From: Irpex lacteus
Lineage: Eukaryota; Basidiomycota; Agaricomycetes; Polyporales; Irpicaceae
NCBI GenBank assembly: GCA_001986395.2
Contig: MQVO02000014.1
Coordinates: 682,001-746,000 of the forward strand
Reading direction: 5' to 3'
DNA length: 64,000 nt
How positions within the stretch are numbered: position 1 is the stretch's first letter; every line of letters begins with the position of its first letter. Shown here piece by piece: positions 1 through 12,236 of this stretch. A program made the translations under genes and the position numbers. Under the pieces are notes generated by a model. The model had not been told where the DNA came from. It was given only the letters and a program-made list of their open reading frames with translations, and made no database searches.

Positions 1-5
1 TAGGT

Positions 6-1387
6 CTAAAGCTTACTACTCGCCGTCGGGGTTGCGACCTTCAACGAGAACTCTAGCCTTGGGAAATGAACCCGAATCTTCCCAGCAGTCCCTACGACCT
101 CAATCGCAAATTCCTTTCGGTTGAGGGAGACAAGTCTCCCAACAGTAGGAATTTTAGCTGCGAAAGTACATATAAGTACTTTGTAACCCCATCCAAAACC
201 TAAGGGAGCTCACCGTTATCCGTGGGTATGACACTGACAGTGTCACCCAGAGCCACTTCAAGTCGTTTAGCTTCAGCCTCGGCGAAACCGACGACCTTCT
301 CGTCTTCATGGGAAGCAGATGCGATGGCCTTGGCGGCTGCGTCTGCAGAGAGCTTTTCAAAGCTAGCGACTTTGCTCTGTTCCAGCTCTTTCAGATAGGC
401 CGTTGTTCGTGTGATCCACTAACAAGTAATTTTAGGATATGCAGCCCCGAGCTAATGTTCTTGGGTCTCTTACCTCGAGCAGTCTGGGGACCACAGAGGG
501 GTCGTATATCTCTTTCAGGTTCTTGAATGTTTGCAGCCAGGCAAGCAGGAAATGGACGTCGATGTCTACAAGGCCAGGTTTTTCGGTGTCCAACAACCAC
601 TGACGTCCATCAGACAGCTGTTCTTCAACCAAAGCCTATATGCAAATCAGCAGCTGGTATGACTAGACTCGATGGAAACCACTTACTAAATGTGACGACA
701 ATGTACTCGTCCGTACTCCCTGCCCAGCAGCAAGCTGCTTGGGGTCGATCGGCACCCCAGCCCACTAACAAACAAATGCAAGCTCGAGTTAGTTGTCTAT
801 CGTTGCCTTTGCACCACACAACCGTGTGCCGAGACTCACCTGAGATCTATCTTTCAAGAAAGAGGCACCGAGTTTACCGTACGGAAGACTGTTTCCGCCC
901 AAGGGGAACACGACTTTGTCATTCCAGTACACAGCAACAGCCTTCGCAAGCCCGGTATCAGCCTTGTCCGTCCCTACTCGTGGCGGAAAGAGCGTTCCGT
1001 AGCCCTCTGAGGCGGGGAAACGCCGCTCGAGGACGTCTGCTATCAGGCTGGTGTCGCAGTAGACGTCGTTGCCAATGGCTAGGATGGGAATTCTTCGATA
1101 TTTGATACCCAAGACATCTGTGATTTCTGGACGAGGAAGCATCATGGCTACCTGTTTGTGTGGACGTGTTGGCACTTATGTTCGGAAAGGAAGAGCCATG
1201 GCTTCAAGACGTACATCTACTCGTTTGTGGGGGATCTTCTTCAAAAGTAGTAGGTTCTTCACCTTTGTCGCGAAAGGTGAAGCATCATAACTATAGTCCC
1301 CGATACGAGATTTAGTCAGTATGGACAAAACACGTACAAGATGAGAGCTCTAACCCACCCATATAGAATCACAGGTTCGTTCGACAT
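6..1387 (-). CDS. Glutathione S-transferase-like protein, tandem paralogue 1
   Basis: The protein starts MSNEPVILYG and has a thioredoxin-fold GST N-terminal domain. It is followed by an alpha-helical region (LLEEQLSDGRQWLLDTEKPGL) and a C-terminal beta-rich module (GDTVSVIPTDTG-like, then HFPRLEF). This is the fungal GST/DUF7962 architecture. Blocks shared with the two downstream copies include RRIPILAIGNDVYCDTSLIADVLERRFP. Several short introns interrupt it. The tail after FPRLEF (SLKVATPTASSKL) differs from the other copies, which end in AIKKA or AITQA. A TATA box lies about 100 bp upstream. Family membership suggests a soluble enzyme of glutathione conjugation or stress response; the substrate is unknown. 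The start is the only Met placing VILYG at the N-terminus. Confidence 0.8.
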
Positions 1388-2020
1388 AGTAGCAAGTTTG
1401 TGATTGGGTTACGAGGCGTACTGTTATCTGGAACTTGATGTTGAAAGGCAAACTCTAGGAGGCCTTGCCGGCGTGCATACTTGATGGTTTATATAGCGTT
1501 CTTAGGGCTCCTATTCTGTATCCCATGCCATCGTTCTGTTCGACCCCGTGGGGAGATGACGGCAATGAACATGCCCCGACCTCCGAATTGTGATCTTGAT
1601 TCTGACTATGGGCGTTTATGAACTACGCGTCAGAACGTGATCGGAGGCAGGCGCGGTGGTACAGTGGCTGAACCGCAGTCGCAGCTTGCTCTTGACCACG
1701 TACCACCTCTTGCAAGCTGAGAGGATATTCGAGCGGACATCAAGAACATGGCACCAAGAGACGATGATACTTTTGTGATTGTGAGGACCCAGGATGGCCC
1801 AGTTCACTCCAACGTAGGTAGCAAGGATCCCATGTACGCCCCATGGGGAGAACAGAGTGAGCCTTGATACAACACCTACCTTCACTCGTAGTATAAATAC
1901 TCAAGAATTCTATGTACCACAGCATCCGCAATAAACCTGGATCCTCCTGGTCAATTGTAAGTGTACTGCAAAGCTAATAACCAAAGGACATCGCGAACAA
2001 TGATATCGTCTTCATCACAG
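1388..2020. other. Divergent interval between GST paralogue 1 and the AAA ATPase
   Basis: Holds the GST promoter and the unresolved 5' end of the AAA ATPase. A TATAAATAC sequence lies near 1892. A GTAAGT donor near 1957 with a CACAG acceptor ending at 2020 would make a short intron whose downstream exon opens the ATPase frame. The first coding exon could not be fixed because the candidate ATGs (near 1790 and 1911) do not give a clean phase. Confidence 0.5.
1488..1495 (-). promoter_or_regulatory. TATA box of GST paralogue 1
   Basis: TATATAAA on the minus strand, about 100 bp upstream of the ATG at 1387. The two paralogues downstream have a TATA box at nearly the same distance. Confidence 0.5.
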
Positions 2021-3784
2021 CGTCCGAAAGCTGAAGGAGCTTTACCCGAAGCACAGCGTAACTCAGTTTGCATATGTGAACCTTCTTGGCTTCCCTGGTG
2101 CCTTCGTTCAACCGATTTTCCCTCCCGATATCATTACCTCGGTGAACTTCCTGCCCGTCGCCCGTGGTGGACAAGGGCAAGGCTCGGGCGTGCTCGTAGA
2201 CGACGTCAAGTTTGGCGCGTTCCGTGTCGCTTGGGATGTAAGTCCCACTGTCTAGATATCATGTCTGTACACACTGACCATGATTCAGAAATACGACTTC
2301 ATCCTATACGTTGTGAAGGTAGAACCTCATTACTCAGTAATTCGTCCAGCCTCGCTAACCCTTCTCTTAGTATCTTTATCCCAACTGGGAAGACAGTAGA
2401 CAGTTCTTGCTTCACGAAGGCCCAGACCAGCCCTCACGCGCTCTGATTGCCAAAGCCGGAGTATTCAACAACGCTCTCCACGAGGAGATTTACGTCTTCG
2501 ATTCTGGATACTGGTTCAAAGACCACAATCTCTGGGTAGAGGCTCAGAAGGCAAACTGGGACGATGTCATCCTCAAAGACGAATTCAAGACAACCTTACA
2601 AAAGGACGTCTTCGGTTTCTTCGATTCAGAAGAGTTGTACAAAAGCTTGGGCATCCCATGGAAGGTACGTACGGAATACAGATTTGATACAAGGTACTGA
2701 CCCAGATATAGAGAGGTATCATCATGCATGGTCCGCCTGGAAACGGCAAGACTATCTCAATGAAAGCGATCATGAAGGACGCAGACGCCAAGGGATACTA
2801 CCCTCTTTACGTCAAGTCGTTCCGCAGCTGGAAAGGCGAAGAAGGCGCTATGGTCGACGTCTTCGAGAAGGCTAGACAAGTCTCTCCTTGCGTGCTCATA
2901 CTCGAGGACCTCGATTCGCTCATCAACGACAGGAACCGGTCGTTTTTCTTGAACCAGCTAGACGGCTTGGAAAGCAACGACGGTATACTCATCATTGGCA
3001 CTACGAACCACTTGGACCGGATTGATCCTGCTCTGAGCACAAGGCCTAGCCGTTTCGACCGGAAATTGTGAGTGGTTTGACGAACTACGCTGTGTTACGA
3101 TTGGTGCTAAAGGGTCCTTCAGCCTCTTTGACGACCCAGACAAGGTCGAACGTAAACTCTATGCCCAATACTGGCAGGATAAGCTCAAGTCAAACAAATC
3201 GATTGACTTCCCTGACAGTCTGGTTGACGAGGTCGCCGAGACAACAGCGAAGTTCAGTTTCGCCTACCTCAAAGAAGCCTTGTAAGCGTCTTCCCTTTTG
3301 TTAAGCCGGGGTATATATCTTATCGCGACCTTTTACGCCCTGTTACAGCGTCTCCACTTTAGTTCTCCTCGCTGGAGACTCGAGTGACAAGGACAAGCAC
3401 CAGAAACGGACATTCGCAGACGTCCTACGCGATCAGATCCAGAAACTTCGCAAACAACTTGACGCCAGCAAACCCTCCGAGGTCTACGCGCAAGACCCCA
3501 ACGTCCCAGGCGCGTGGAGGCAGTACGCAGCTCTCCCTTCCACTACCCATAGCCAGAATACACAGCACCAGGGACGCGTCGACAGACGTCTGGCAAACCA
3601 GACGAGGATCTGGGATACCGGTGCGAGTAGCCTTGGCAACGGCAGTGAGTTTGGGATGGGAATGCCCGGAGAGATGCCTGTCCAGGGACGTCCTGGTAGG
3701 GATGCAGTGGGCTCGAGAGATGAGAGAGATATGAGGGCTGTGGCCGGTGCTGCTGCGAGGCTTGGAAGGTCTTTCATCTTTTGA
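2021..3784 (+). CDS. AAA-family ATPase (5' exon unresolved)
   Basis: Spliced translation reads VRKLKELYPKHSVTQFAYVNLLGF, then an N-domain, then the ATPase core. Walker A is GPPGNGKT (near 2730), Walker B is LILEDLDSL (near 2900), and a sensor-1-like GTTNH and a SRPSRFDRK arginine motif follow. The C-terminal helical part (FADVLRDQIQKLRKQLDAS) ends in a Gly/Arg-rich tail, RSFIF, and TGA at 3782-3784. Introns fall near 2239-2288, 2314-2370, 2666-2711, 3067-3118 and 3281-3347. The domain layout matches a basidiomycete AAA group related to Bcs1/proteasome-type ATPases. The cellular role is unknown. It is transcribed opposite to the GST genes on both sides, so it seems to have landed inside a tandem array. 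Confidence 0.8.
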
Positions 3785-4073
3785 GGTGGATGTATCAGTA
3801 CTCTGCTCGATCGGATTGAGGTGTGTATGATAGATGTATGACCGCTGTCTCGTGCTTTCTTGGAACTCTGGAATGTGATTTGACCATCTTCTCGTCTTAC
3901 ATTTCGAATACACATTTTACAACGGAGTGGGGCGTAGTCTAGTCGTAAGATCGGTGAGTGGGGGTGATATCCAAGTCCGAAACATGTCAATAAAAGTCCA
4001 ATTTCAGTGAGAGTCCATGCCCAGTCAACAACCCTTTCGCCCTTGCATGTAGCATTGTCCACTCTTGTAGAGT

Positions 4074-5528
4074 CTACGCCTTCTTTATCGCGAACTCTAA
4101 TCTCGGGAAATGCAGCCTGACCGTACCAGCATTCTCACTGGCATCGACCTCCAGAACGACCTCCTGTCGATTTAATGCGACGAGACGGCCCACGCTCGGA
4201 ACAAAACCTGTTTCATAGACAGACACAGGGCCATTGGCCATCTCAGTCGGTTCGTGCAAACAGAGATCAGTACTCACCAGTGTCTGTAGGGGTCACGCTG
4301 ACTGTGTCGCCCACTTTCACCCCGAGACGTTGGCCCTCGGCTTCTTCAAACCCGACGATGTCTTCCACGTTTTCATGCGAGGATGAAAGGACGATTTTGG
4401 TGGCTTCCTCCCCTGAGATTGGAGAGACTAATGTTGACTCTTGAGCCTCAAGAGGCTGAAGATATTGTTTCATTCGTGCAAGCCACTGGAAGTGGTCGTA
4501 TTTGGGTCGATATAAATCAGTTTATGGTCTCAATCTCTAGCGTGTTTCACGTACCTCGATGATCTTGGGATGCAACACGGGGTCGAATACTTCGTGTACG
4601 TACTTCGGGAACTTCCCATCATCCGGTTCGTTAGGTGGATATACCCATGAGATCACCTGATGAACCTGAATGTCTAGTAAACCTGGCCGGTCTGTGTCCA
4701 ACAGGTATGGACGGCCGTCAGAGAGCTGTTCTTCCAATAGACTTCAAAAATACGAAAAAAGTCAGCATCTGATGCTTGCAGTGCGAAAGTCTGCAAGCAC
4801 TGCTGGCGTTCTTACCAGGTGGGATGCAAGTGCACTTGCTCGCGGCCCTTCCGTCGCACGCAAAGCCTCGAAGTCTAGTGGTGCACCGAAAAACTACAAT
4901 GTGCGATACAATGAAATCAGAATCAGTAACCCAGCGTACGGGATCATGGTATGGCAGAACGCGATTTACCTTGGCTCTATCGGCCAGCAACTCTGCCGGG
5001 AACTTCTCAAAGCTGAAACACATGGCTATCGTCCTCTGAAGAATCTTGTTCGTCCAATACGTAGTCAAAATCTTTGCGAAGCCTGTATCAGCTCTTCCAT
5101 CTTGCGCACCGACACGCGATGGGTAGAACGATGGGTGGCCTTTAGAAGGTGGGAAACGACGCTCGAGCACGTCGGTAATTAGCGTGCTGTCACAATAGAC
5201 GTCGTTGCCTATAGCGAGAACAGGAACGCGGCGGTATGGTATACCGAGGGCGAGAAGTTCGGGGCGAGGAGGGACCGGCCCAAGCTAAAGAATATCGAGT
5301 ATTATTAGATGCTAACGGATGCTGGCACAGTAGAATGAGTGTACTGACGTGAACTTGACGATAAGCGATCTTCTTGAAAAGCAGCAACTTCTTGGTCTTG
5401 ATCGTAAATGGCGACATATCGTACCTAACCAAGTTTAAATATGCAGGCCAGTCAGTGGTAAGTATGCGGTGGGACCGATATAGAAAGTGAGCCACTCACC
5501 CATATAATATTACTTGCTGGCCCGACAT
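4074..5528 (-). CDS. Glutathione S-transferase-like protein, tandem paralogue 2
   Basis: Begins MSGQQVILYG. Continues with KTKKLLLFKKIAYRQVHV, PPRPELLALGIPYRRVPVLAIGNDVYCDS, LLEEQLSDGRPYLLDTDRPGLLDIQVH and the C-terminal module VKVGDTVSVTPTDTG / VGRLVALNRQEVVLEVD / HFPRLEFAIKKA. The order is a GST N-terminal thioredoxin fold, a helical domain and a DUF7962-like C-terminus. Short introns break it at positions similar to those in paralogue 3, which supports recent duplication. Catalytic residues cannot be assigned with certainty from the sequence alone. Confidence 0.82.
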
Positions 5529-6071
5529 GATGAGATAGTCGTGTTCAGCTTACAGTAGCACGTACAATCAAGTACCGTTAGTGGGCGGTCGCTGGTAAGT
5601 GTTATCGTATCTTGTGGATAGAGCATATATAGCGGGCTGGCTGGTATAAGGACGCTGACTAAACCTACCATGTTGTTGCCGGATGCCACGCAAGTACTCG
5701 CATCAGTAGCAAACATCTACAGGAGCGATATGGAGGCTTATAGTCATCTACCCGGCATGTGACGACTGTTCTGGGACCCGGCCAATCAGGGGTAGTGTTC
5801 GTTTGTGGTATACATGACTGGAGACTTGGTTGCCGCACTCGACGCGTTGGCATGGGTGGCACATCTTTCAGTCTCGACTCTTCCCGTATATGGGGAACAG
5901 CGAAAAGCACGCATCAAATATCTGGTTGGTCATTTCTCTCACAAATATCAGTACTGGGAAGACACTAAGAGGAGCTTTTGATGAGTTAGATTCAACTGCG
6001 ACACATGAAGTCCATACCATACTTACAATTTGAGTATTTCCACTGTGCCAATCACAGTTATACTCTTAAAT
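5529..6071. other. Intergenic interval between GST paralogues 2 and 3
   Basis: Contains the promoter of paralogue 2 (TATA box near 5624) and the 3' region of paralogue 3. No further gene or repeat was seen. Confidence 0.5.
5624..5631 (-). promoter_or_regulatory. TATA box of GST paralogue 2
   Basis: TATATATG on the minus strand, about 95 bp upstream of the ATG at 5528, preceded by GC as in paralogue 1. Confidence 0.45.
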
Positions 6072-7485
6072 CTACGCCTGCGTGATCGCGAACTCAAGCC
6101 TCGGGAAGTGCGCTCTGATCGTTCCAGCGCCCTCCCTGGTGTTCACCTCCAGAACCACTTCCTGCCAGTTCAGCGCAACAAGCCGACCCACAGTCGGCAC
6201 AAAAGCTGATCAAATTTACGGAGGCATGCGATCAGCCAAGAATGAGGGGAGACACGAGCACTTACCAGTATCGGTGGGCGCCACGCCGACCGTATCTCCT
6301 ACTTTGACTCCAAGACGACGTCCCTCGACTTCATCGAACCCGATGACGCTCTCTGCATTCTCGTGCGAGGAAGAAAGGACAAACCTCGCCGCTTCTTCTC
6401 CCGAAATCTTGGAAACGAACGTCTCCTCATTTGCTTCCAGTGCTTGAACATAGGTCTTCATGCGTTCAAGCCACTGATCAATCGATGCGCCCGACACTGT
6501 TTAGCTCAAACTTTATAATTATGATACGTTGAACTCACTTCTAACAGCTTGACATGCAATACTGGGTTGAATAGCTCCCTCACATAATCTTGGAATCCCT
6601 CGAGCTCTTTATCGGATGACAAGTACACCCAGGAGAGCACGAGATAGAGTTGGATGTCAAGGAGTCCCGGTCTGACTGTATCCAACAAGTACTGACGGCC
6701 GTCAGAGAGCTGTTCTTCCAGCAAACCCTGAGAGTATAAACACATTTAGCAACATGAGCCTGCTATAAGGGATCTGAGAGGCTTATGCACTCACCAAGTG
6801 AGACGTAATGGCGCTCGCACGCGTCCCTTTGCTATCGTTGTGAGCCTTCACATCCAACTCCATACCAAAGAACTATCACATTGCACGTAAGAAATCAGCC
6901 ATAAGATTGACGAGAAAGGTACACACCTTAGATCGATCCGCTAACAGCTCCGGAGGGAATTTCCCAAAGTCCAAACTGAAAGCGATCATCTTGCCGACGA
7001 TGTTATTGGCCCAATAAGTTGTCAAAACTTTCGCGAGACCTGTATCTGCCCTCCCGTTTTCGGAACCAATACGGGGTGGGTATAAGGACGGGTAGCCTTG
7101 TGAAGGCGGAAAGCGACGTTCGAGGACGTCGGTGATGAGAGCACTGTCGCAGTAGACATCGTTGCCTACGGCGAGGACCGGAACGCGGCGATAGGGTATA
7201 CCAAGGGCGACCAACTCTGGACGAGGGGGAATCATTCCGAGCTGAAGGACATTGAGCGGATGACAAGAGGTTTAGAAGTGTAACCCTTGGAATAATAGGT
7301 GTTATCAGTACTGACATAGACCCGACGGTAAGGTATCTTCTTTAAAAGAAGTAGCTTCTTGACTTTGTTTACGAATGGTGAAGCATCGTAACTATCCCAG
7401 AGCAAAATACATATTAGCCAATTACTGGTTAATCTCCTAGGCTGAATAGTACTCACCCATACAAAATCACCGTTTCGTTCGACAT
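6072..7485 (-). CDS. Glutathione S-transferase-like protein, tandem paralogue 3
   Basis: Begins MSNETVILYG at 7485. Clear blocks are YDASPFVNKVKKLLLLKKIP, PPRPELVALGIPYRRVPVLA, GNDVYCDSALITDVLERRFP, TGLAKVLTTYWANNIVGKM, LLEEQLSDGRQYLLDTVRPG and the C-terminal VKVGDTVGVAPTDTG ... FPRLEFAITQA. It has the same architecture and intron layout as paralogues 1 and 2. SNE(T/P)VILYG at the N-terminus makes it closest to paralogue 1 there, whereas the body resembles paralogue 2. Likely a cytosolic GST-type protein; substrate unknown. Confidence 0.84.
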
Positions 7486-8116
7486 GGCAAGAGGTAGGAG
7501 TTTAACTTCTGAGCTGCGTACAGGAAGGTGTTAGGGCACTGTCTGGTGCATATTGCCATACCTTTGCACATATTATATAGAGCGGATCGTTCCTCCATCC
7601 TGCAGCAAAGCCTGGAGGAGGGATTACTCATACACCTCTTCCATGGATAGAACTCTTGTCGTTATGCCAGCGAGCCCCTTTGCATGAGTAAGCAGGAACA
7701 ATGGGAATGCCCCACTGCCGAGTTTCACTGCGACGGCAAAGGTATTTTTATTGCCTATCTACGATTGAGCCCAGCTATGCTCTGCTGGATTCTCTCGAGT
7801 ATAGGTCCTACGGGGTAAGCGATATCTGTCATTATTCGCAACCTAGGGTCAAGAAATGAGAAGCTTACCAAGCAGGATGGATTTTGCACGTCGCTAAGGT
7901 TGTCGATCACCAGAAGAAACCAGGTCAGTGAGGGGCAAACTGACACGTATCCCGAGAAATCGGATATGCCTCCTCGAAATACCTTCGATCAGTTGCATCC
8001 GGACCGCGTTCACTTTCCCAATGTGATAAAGTACAATAGCACGAACCACTTACAGACATACAACACCGTCTACGGTTCACCTTCTGAGACCCAGAAATCC
8101 ATACAGAACTCTAATT
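7486..8116. other. Intergenic interval upstream of GST paralogue 3
   Basis: Holds the paralogue 3 promoter and the 3' end of the PAF-acetylhydrolase gene. Nothing else convincing was seen. Confidence 0.5.
7572..7579 (-). promoter_or_regulatory. TATA box of GST paralogue 3
   Basis: TATATAAT on the minus strand, about 90 bp upstream of the start codon at 7485. Confidence 0.45.
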
Positions 8117-10230
8117 TCAATGCACAATAACATCCCCGACCTCGCCCACAATCCTCTTCTTCCACTCCGTCTCCGAGTCCGGCTTGTGCAGATTTATATC
8201 TTCAGTCTTCAGCTCCACCTTTTTCAGCTTCTCCAGCTCGTTTCTGAATTCAGTACTCTCTGCACCAGTTGGCTCTTGAAGGAAAGATGAGATGAGATCC
8301 CCGGTCATACAGAGGAATAACTTCCCCTCCCTCGCCAGCCGTCCGAATGGCACTAACACACCGAAGTCGGAGAAGGAGGTGTGTTGAGCACGGAGGAGGG
8401 TGATGAGGGTAGCGTAGGGCCCACTGACGGCCTCTGGGTCTGGGGTTTTAGAATCGTCGATAACGTTCGTATCCTGGTCTTGCTTCGCGCTGCCGGGCTC
8501 GGGTGTGAGCTGAGCGGGCTGAGCAGACAACGAGCTGGAGGGCGAATCCTGGGAGGCATTGTTCCACGCCTTGACAACAGACTTCAACTTGCCAAAATGA
8601 TCGTCCCACAGCGTAAACCCTTCCGAGTTGACCACCAACAAGCGTGGAACCCTGGAGCTCTGCTCTCCGGGAACAGACTTAGCGTCTGACTGGGTGTCAT
8701 CCTGTGCACCGTCTTCGGGCACTTCGTCTGAATGGATGTACGGTTTCGGTCCAGGAGAGGGCAGAGGGTCCATCCACGGGTCCAAGACGATGGCATGGCT
8801 GAACGGTATGCGAGAAAACGTCTTTCCGGATAATTCGGGCGGAGGCGTTGACAGTACGTCCAACTATATGTTGATCCATATCATCAGCTTACCTTTGTCA
8901 CACTTGGAAGAAAAAGAAGACTTGAAGCGAGCAAACTCACTACGGTTGCTCCGCCAAAGGAGTGTCCCGCTAAACAAACGTCTCTCTCGACCCTCACTTT
9001 AGGTCGCGAGTCACGCTTCGCCCAGCTTTCCCAGAACGCTCTGTCGGCCTTGCGAGCAGAAGTAGACGAAGTGAGGGAAAAGTTGTACGGCCCGTCGACA
9101 GTGTGAATGGTTGGGTGGGAAAGGGTGTCTAAGTCAGACATGGGCAATTCAACGTTTAGCACGCGCCACGAGAGGGGCTTGGAAGGAAGAATAATAGTAC
9201 ACACCAGAATCTTTATCCAGAGGGCCCTCTACGAACTTCCTGAAATGCGAGTAACCGAGGTATATCTCCGCTCTTCGGAACCGTAGTTGGTCGCGGCGGA
9301 GAGGGAACTTCGACTTGTCAATTTCTTCGTTCCATCTACAGTAGGGGCGGAATAAGCGATTAGAGGTGACGATACTCTGAGTCAACGTTTCAGAGCTCAC
9401 AGCACGTCTTCCGGATGCAAGTACAATTTGTAGTCCGAGGAAGCATCTGCAGTGGTAGGGCGTCCTGGAATGGGGGAAATGGTTTGCACGTAGGGCCCCG
9501 AGCCGTCTTTGTGCTCGAATGCAAGGACCACACGACCTTCGGAGGCGAGGCGGGCGCATACATGACTAGAATTACGATGTAAATAACAGTGAGCATGTGC
9601 AGTCATAGAAATTGGCCATGACATACCTATAATTCGTTCTGTTCCCTGCCAGTCCATGAGAAAACAACACTAGGGGCCAGGATGCTTCTTTGAAGTCAGA
9701 AGCTGATTGGGGATCGAGGAGGGGTGCATTTGAATACACTGGAATCTAGAATTTGCATAGCGTGGTAAAGTTAATCATGAGACCCTTGAGAGCTTAATGG
9801 AAGAGAGCTGTACCTTCAATAGACCAGCCGGTATGTGCAAGAGCCAATTGACAATCCAGTACGACCACTTCGAAAAGTGCGCGTAGCCTCGCAGCGTTCC
9901 GCCAACAGGCCTAGGTAGAATAAATACAGCCTGGTAGATATAAAGCTCTTGACGGTTGACCGCTCATGCATACCTTGGAATCCAGCCCAACCCCTTACTC
10001 ATTCTCTTCCTTCCACCACCCGCAGCGTTCAACTCCGCGGGATAAAACGCAGTAAACGCAACTTCCTCCAACTTTAAAGCAGGTTCATTCGGGTGACCCG
10101 AGGCACTGGCCTTCACCTTTGCCTCGCCGACTATCCGGTCTTCTGGGTTGGTGAACTCATCGAGAGGGATGGCAAAGGTGGTCGCGCCGACTGGGTAAGG
10201 GCCGGGGGTGTCGTACAGTGTGAATACCAT
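8117..10230 (-). CDS. Platelet-activating-factor acetylhydrolase-like lipase (PAF-AH p II family)
   Basis: An alpha/beta hydrolase of the group VII phospholipase A2 / PAF-AH plasma-intracellular II type. The N-terminus is MVFTLYDTPGPYPVGATTFA. The oxyanion-side motif VLFSHGLAGNRTNY lies near 9660. The nucleophile elbow AGHSFGGAT lies near 8960, split from the next exon by an intron. The likely acid is in VLDPWMDP (near 8790) and the likely catalytic His in AQHTSFSDF (near 8365). It ends VGDVIVH then TGA at 8117-8119. There is no signal peptide, so it is probably intracellular. The expected reaction is hydrolysis of short or oxidised sn-2 acyl groups of phospholipids. It shares a bidirectional promoter region with the GNAT gene. 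Confidence 0.85.
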
Positions 10231-10737
10231 AGGTTTCAGCGTCGAAGAACGGAGCTAGAGATAATTTGAAGGGACAATGAATGTGGTGGGGAGAGAGAAA
10301 CATTGCTGAAAGGATGCTAAGTAGAAGAGAGACGGAGGTCGGGGAGTGCATCAGCGAGCACACGCTTCTCGGCGACTGCGGCGTGGGCGATTGTCATTCT
10401 CAGGTTGACGTCCACGATGTGTCCAGTATCTATGACCTCTTGTCATTGTCTCCGTTGTTGAGGTCACCGAGCACCCCGACGTCGTTCGAGCAAGTATGAT
10501 GCTGGTAGGGTCTTGTGGTACAGAATCAAGGGCGCCGTCACGTTGATGAGATGGTGGGCGCATTCAATCACCATCTGTACATTTACTTATCTTCTTCATA
10601 CTTAGGACTTCGATGCGCTGATGAAATCCCTTCTGCTGTTCTGACGGACTAAATTTCCTCTTCAGTCTATAAACGACTTGGCTGGGATGGATACTGAATC
10701 CTTGTTTCCGTACCATTCGTCAAGAGGACGGTGAACG
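10231..10737. other. Bidirectional promoter interval, PAF-AH / GNAT
   Basis: 507 bp between two divergent starts. No TATA box or repeat was confidently identified. Confidence 0.4.
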
Positions 10738-11967
10738 ATGCCTCTCGACTCACAAGCCCTCCTTGCATCTCAGGCAGCCATGCACTTCGTTCCTCCACGG
10801 GATAGCCCTAACTACGCGATGCCAGCAGTTCGTCTCCAAGACTGTGGTCACGATGCGGTATCTGGTATTCCCGGTGTGGCGAAGGGAGAGCAGGAGGTAG
10901 ACGAAGATGAACGGCCCAAGATTAGACCTATGAGGATTCGTACGTCGTTCATATGTTTCCCCGTGTTCGCAAATCTGACCAATACGTGAAATACGGATAG
11001 GCGATGTTCCTAGAGTAGTAGCAACCGTTTTCGACGCCCTTGACGACTCACACGACCCAGTGAGGCATTATTTGGTCGACACACCTGTACGCCCTACAGC
11101 TTTCGACATACATCGCTATGTATTGAAAACCATGTCTGTTTATGCTCTCGCCACCAGGACTTCAAGCCTACTCGACTGACGGACTTGATAAACTACATCT
11201 CCAGCTTACTCATGTACACACTGTGGGTCCTATTGGGTGTCGCATGGGTCATAAACGACGGGGACTCGTTCATTATTGCGTACGTTCATCCTCCATGCTC
11301 AGACATGTACTTCAATGAAACCAATACATCGCATATATGCATACTGACACAGATTCCTCAACACACCCCTCGAAGCCCCGCCTCCATCTCCAATCGTTAA
11401 ATGGCTCTTCGACCTCTTCTGGAAGTTCAACGGGCCATTCGGGTTTATATTCACTAAAGAGCAACGAAGGGTACGCAGTGGCTCCCAATAAGCGATCCCC
11501 TACTTCAACTTACGAATGTGTTACAGAGAAACACCCTAATCTACACCACCCAAATGGAAGCCACCCTTCGTCTCCTCGGCACCCTCCCAAATTCAATGCT
11601 CAAGATTTCGACTCTCGTCACACACCCATCTGCTCAACGCCGCGGATACGCGAGCGTGTTGGTGAAGATGGTGACAGACGAGGCTGACCGCCAGAACCAT
11701 TCGATGTACCTCTACTCATCAAATCATTTCCGGAACCTAGCGTTCTATGAGGGGTTGGGCTTCGAAGTGGTGGGGACGTATGAGGTCGGAAGCGGTGATG
11801 CGGGGAGAAATGAAGGAGAAGAATGTGTGACTGTCGGGATTGTGAATATACTTATCTTGTGGCGTGTCTCAAACTTGACTAATGTCTTCGCTGGCTTTTT
11901 GTAGATGGTGCGTAAACCGCGCACGAAAGCGGCATATTCAGATACGAAAGTAGCACGTTTCGCGTAG
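10738..11967 (+). CDS. GNAT-family N-acetyltransferase
   Basis: Begins MPLDSQALLASQAAMHFVPP. A first segment (RDVPRVVATVFDALDDSHDPVRHYL) is typical of fungal GNAT proteins that start with an R-x-x-D motif. A hydrophobic segment near 11200 (SSLLMYTLWVLLGVAWVI) may sit in the fold or at a membrane. The acetyl-CoA binding motif A is LVTHPSAQRRGYASVLVKM (near 11610), followed by motif B, NLAFYEGLGFEVVGTYEV. The last intron runs from the GT after VGI to TTTTTGTAG and gives the tail MVRKPRTKAAYSDTKVARFA, then TAG at 11965-11967. The acceptor substrate is unknown. Confidence 0.8.
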
Positions 11968-12236
11968 CCGTAAGCGTCGTACGGTCGGCTTACATGTGTA
12001 ATTATCGAAACTGCAGCTTGACGAACCAGATCGCGAAATATATCGAATAGCTGTGTCAATGCCCGAGCAAGAATAATGATATTAATGACGACAGGGTATA
12101 CACAGTTCGTCACATAACAGTATTAACAAAGGGTCCAACAGTCCAGACTTCGAAGTCCCATCAACAACCACGAAAACACACGCGCACGTACAAGAACAAC
12201 AAGAACATAGCAACAGCAATAAACAGATTAAGCAGC

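Noticed and set aside
527..1105. 192-codon plus-strand frame over GST paralogue 1
   Set aside because: Antisense shadow of the GST exons and introns.
1961..2446. 161-codon frame at the 5' end of the AAA ATPase
   Set aside because: Out of frame with the conserved NLLGFPGAFVQPIFPP-type sequence, which reads in another frame after a CACAG acceptor.
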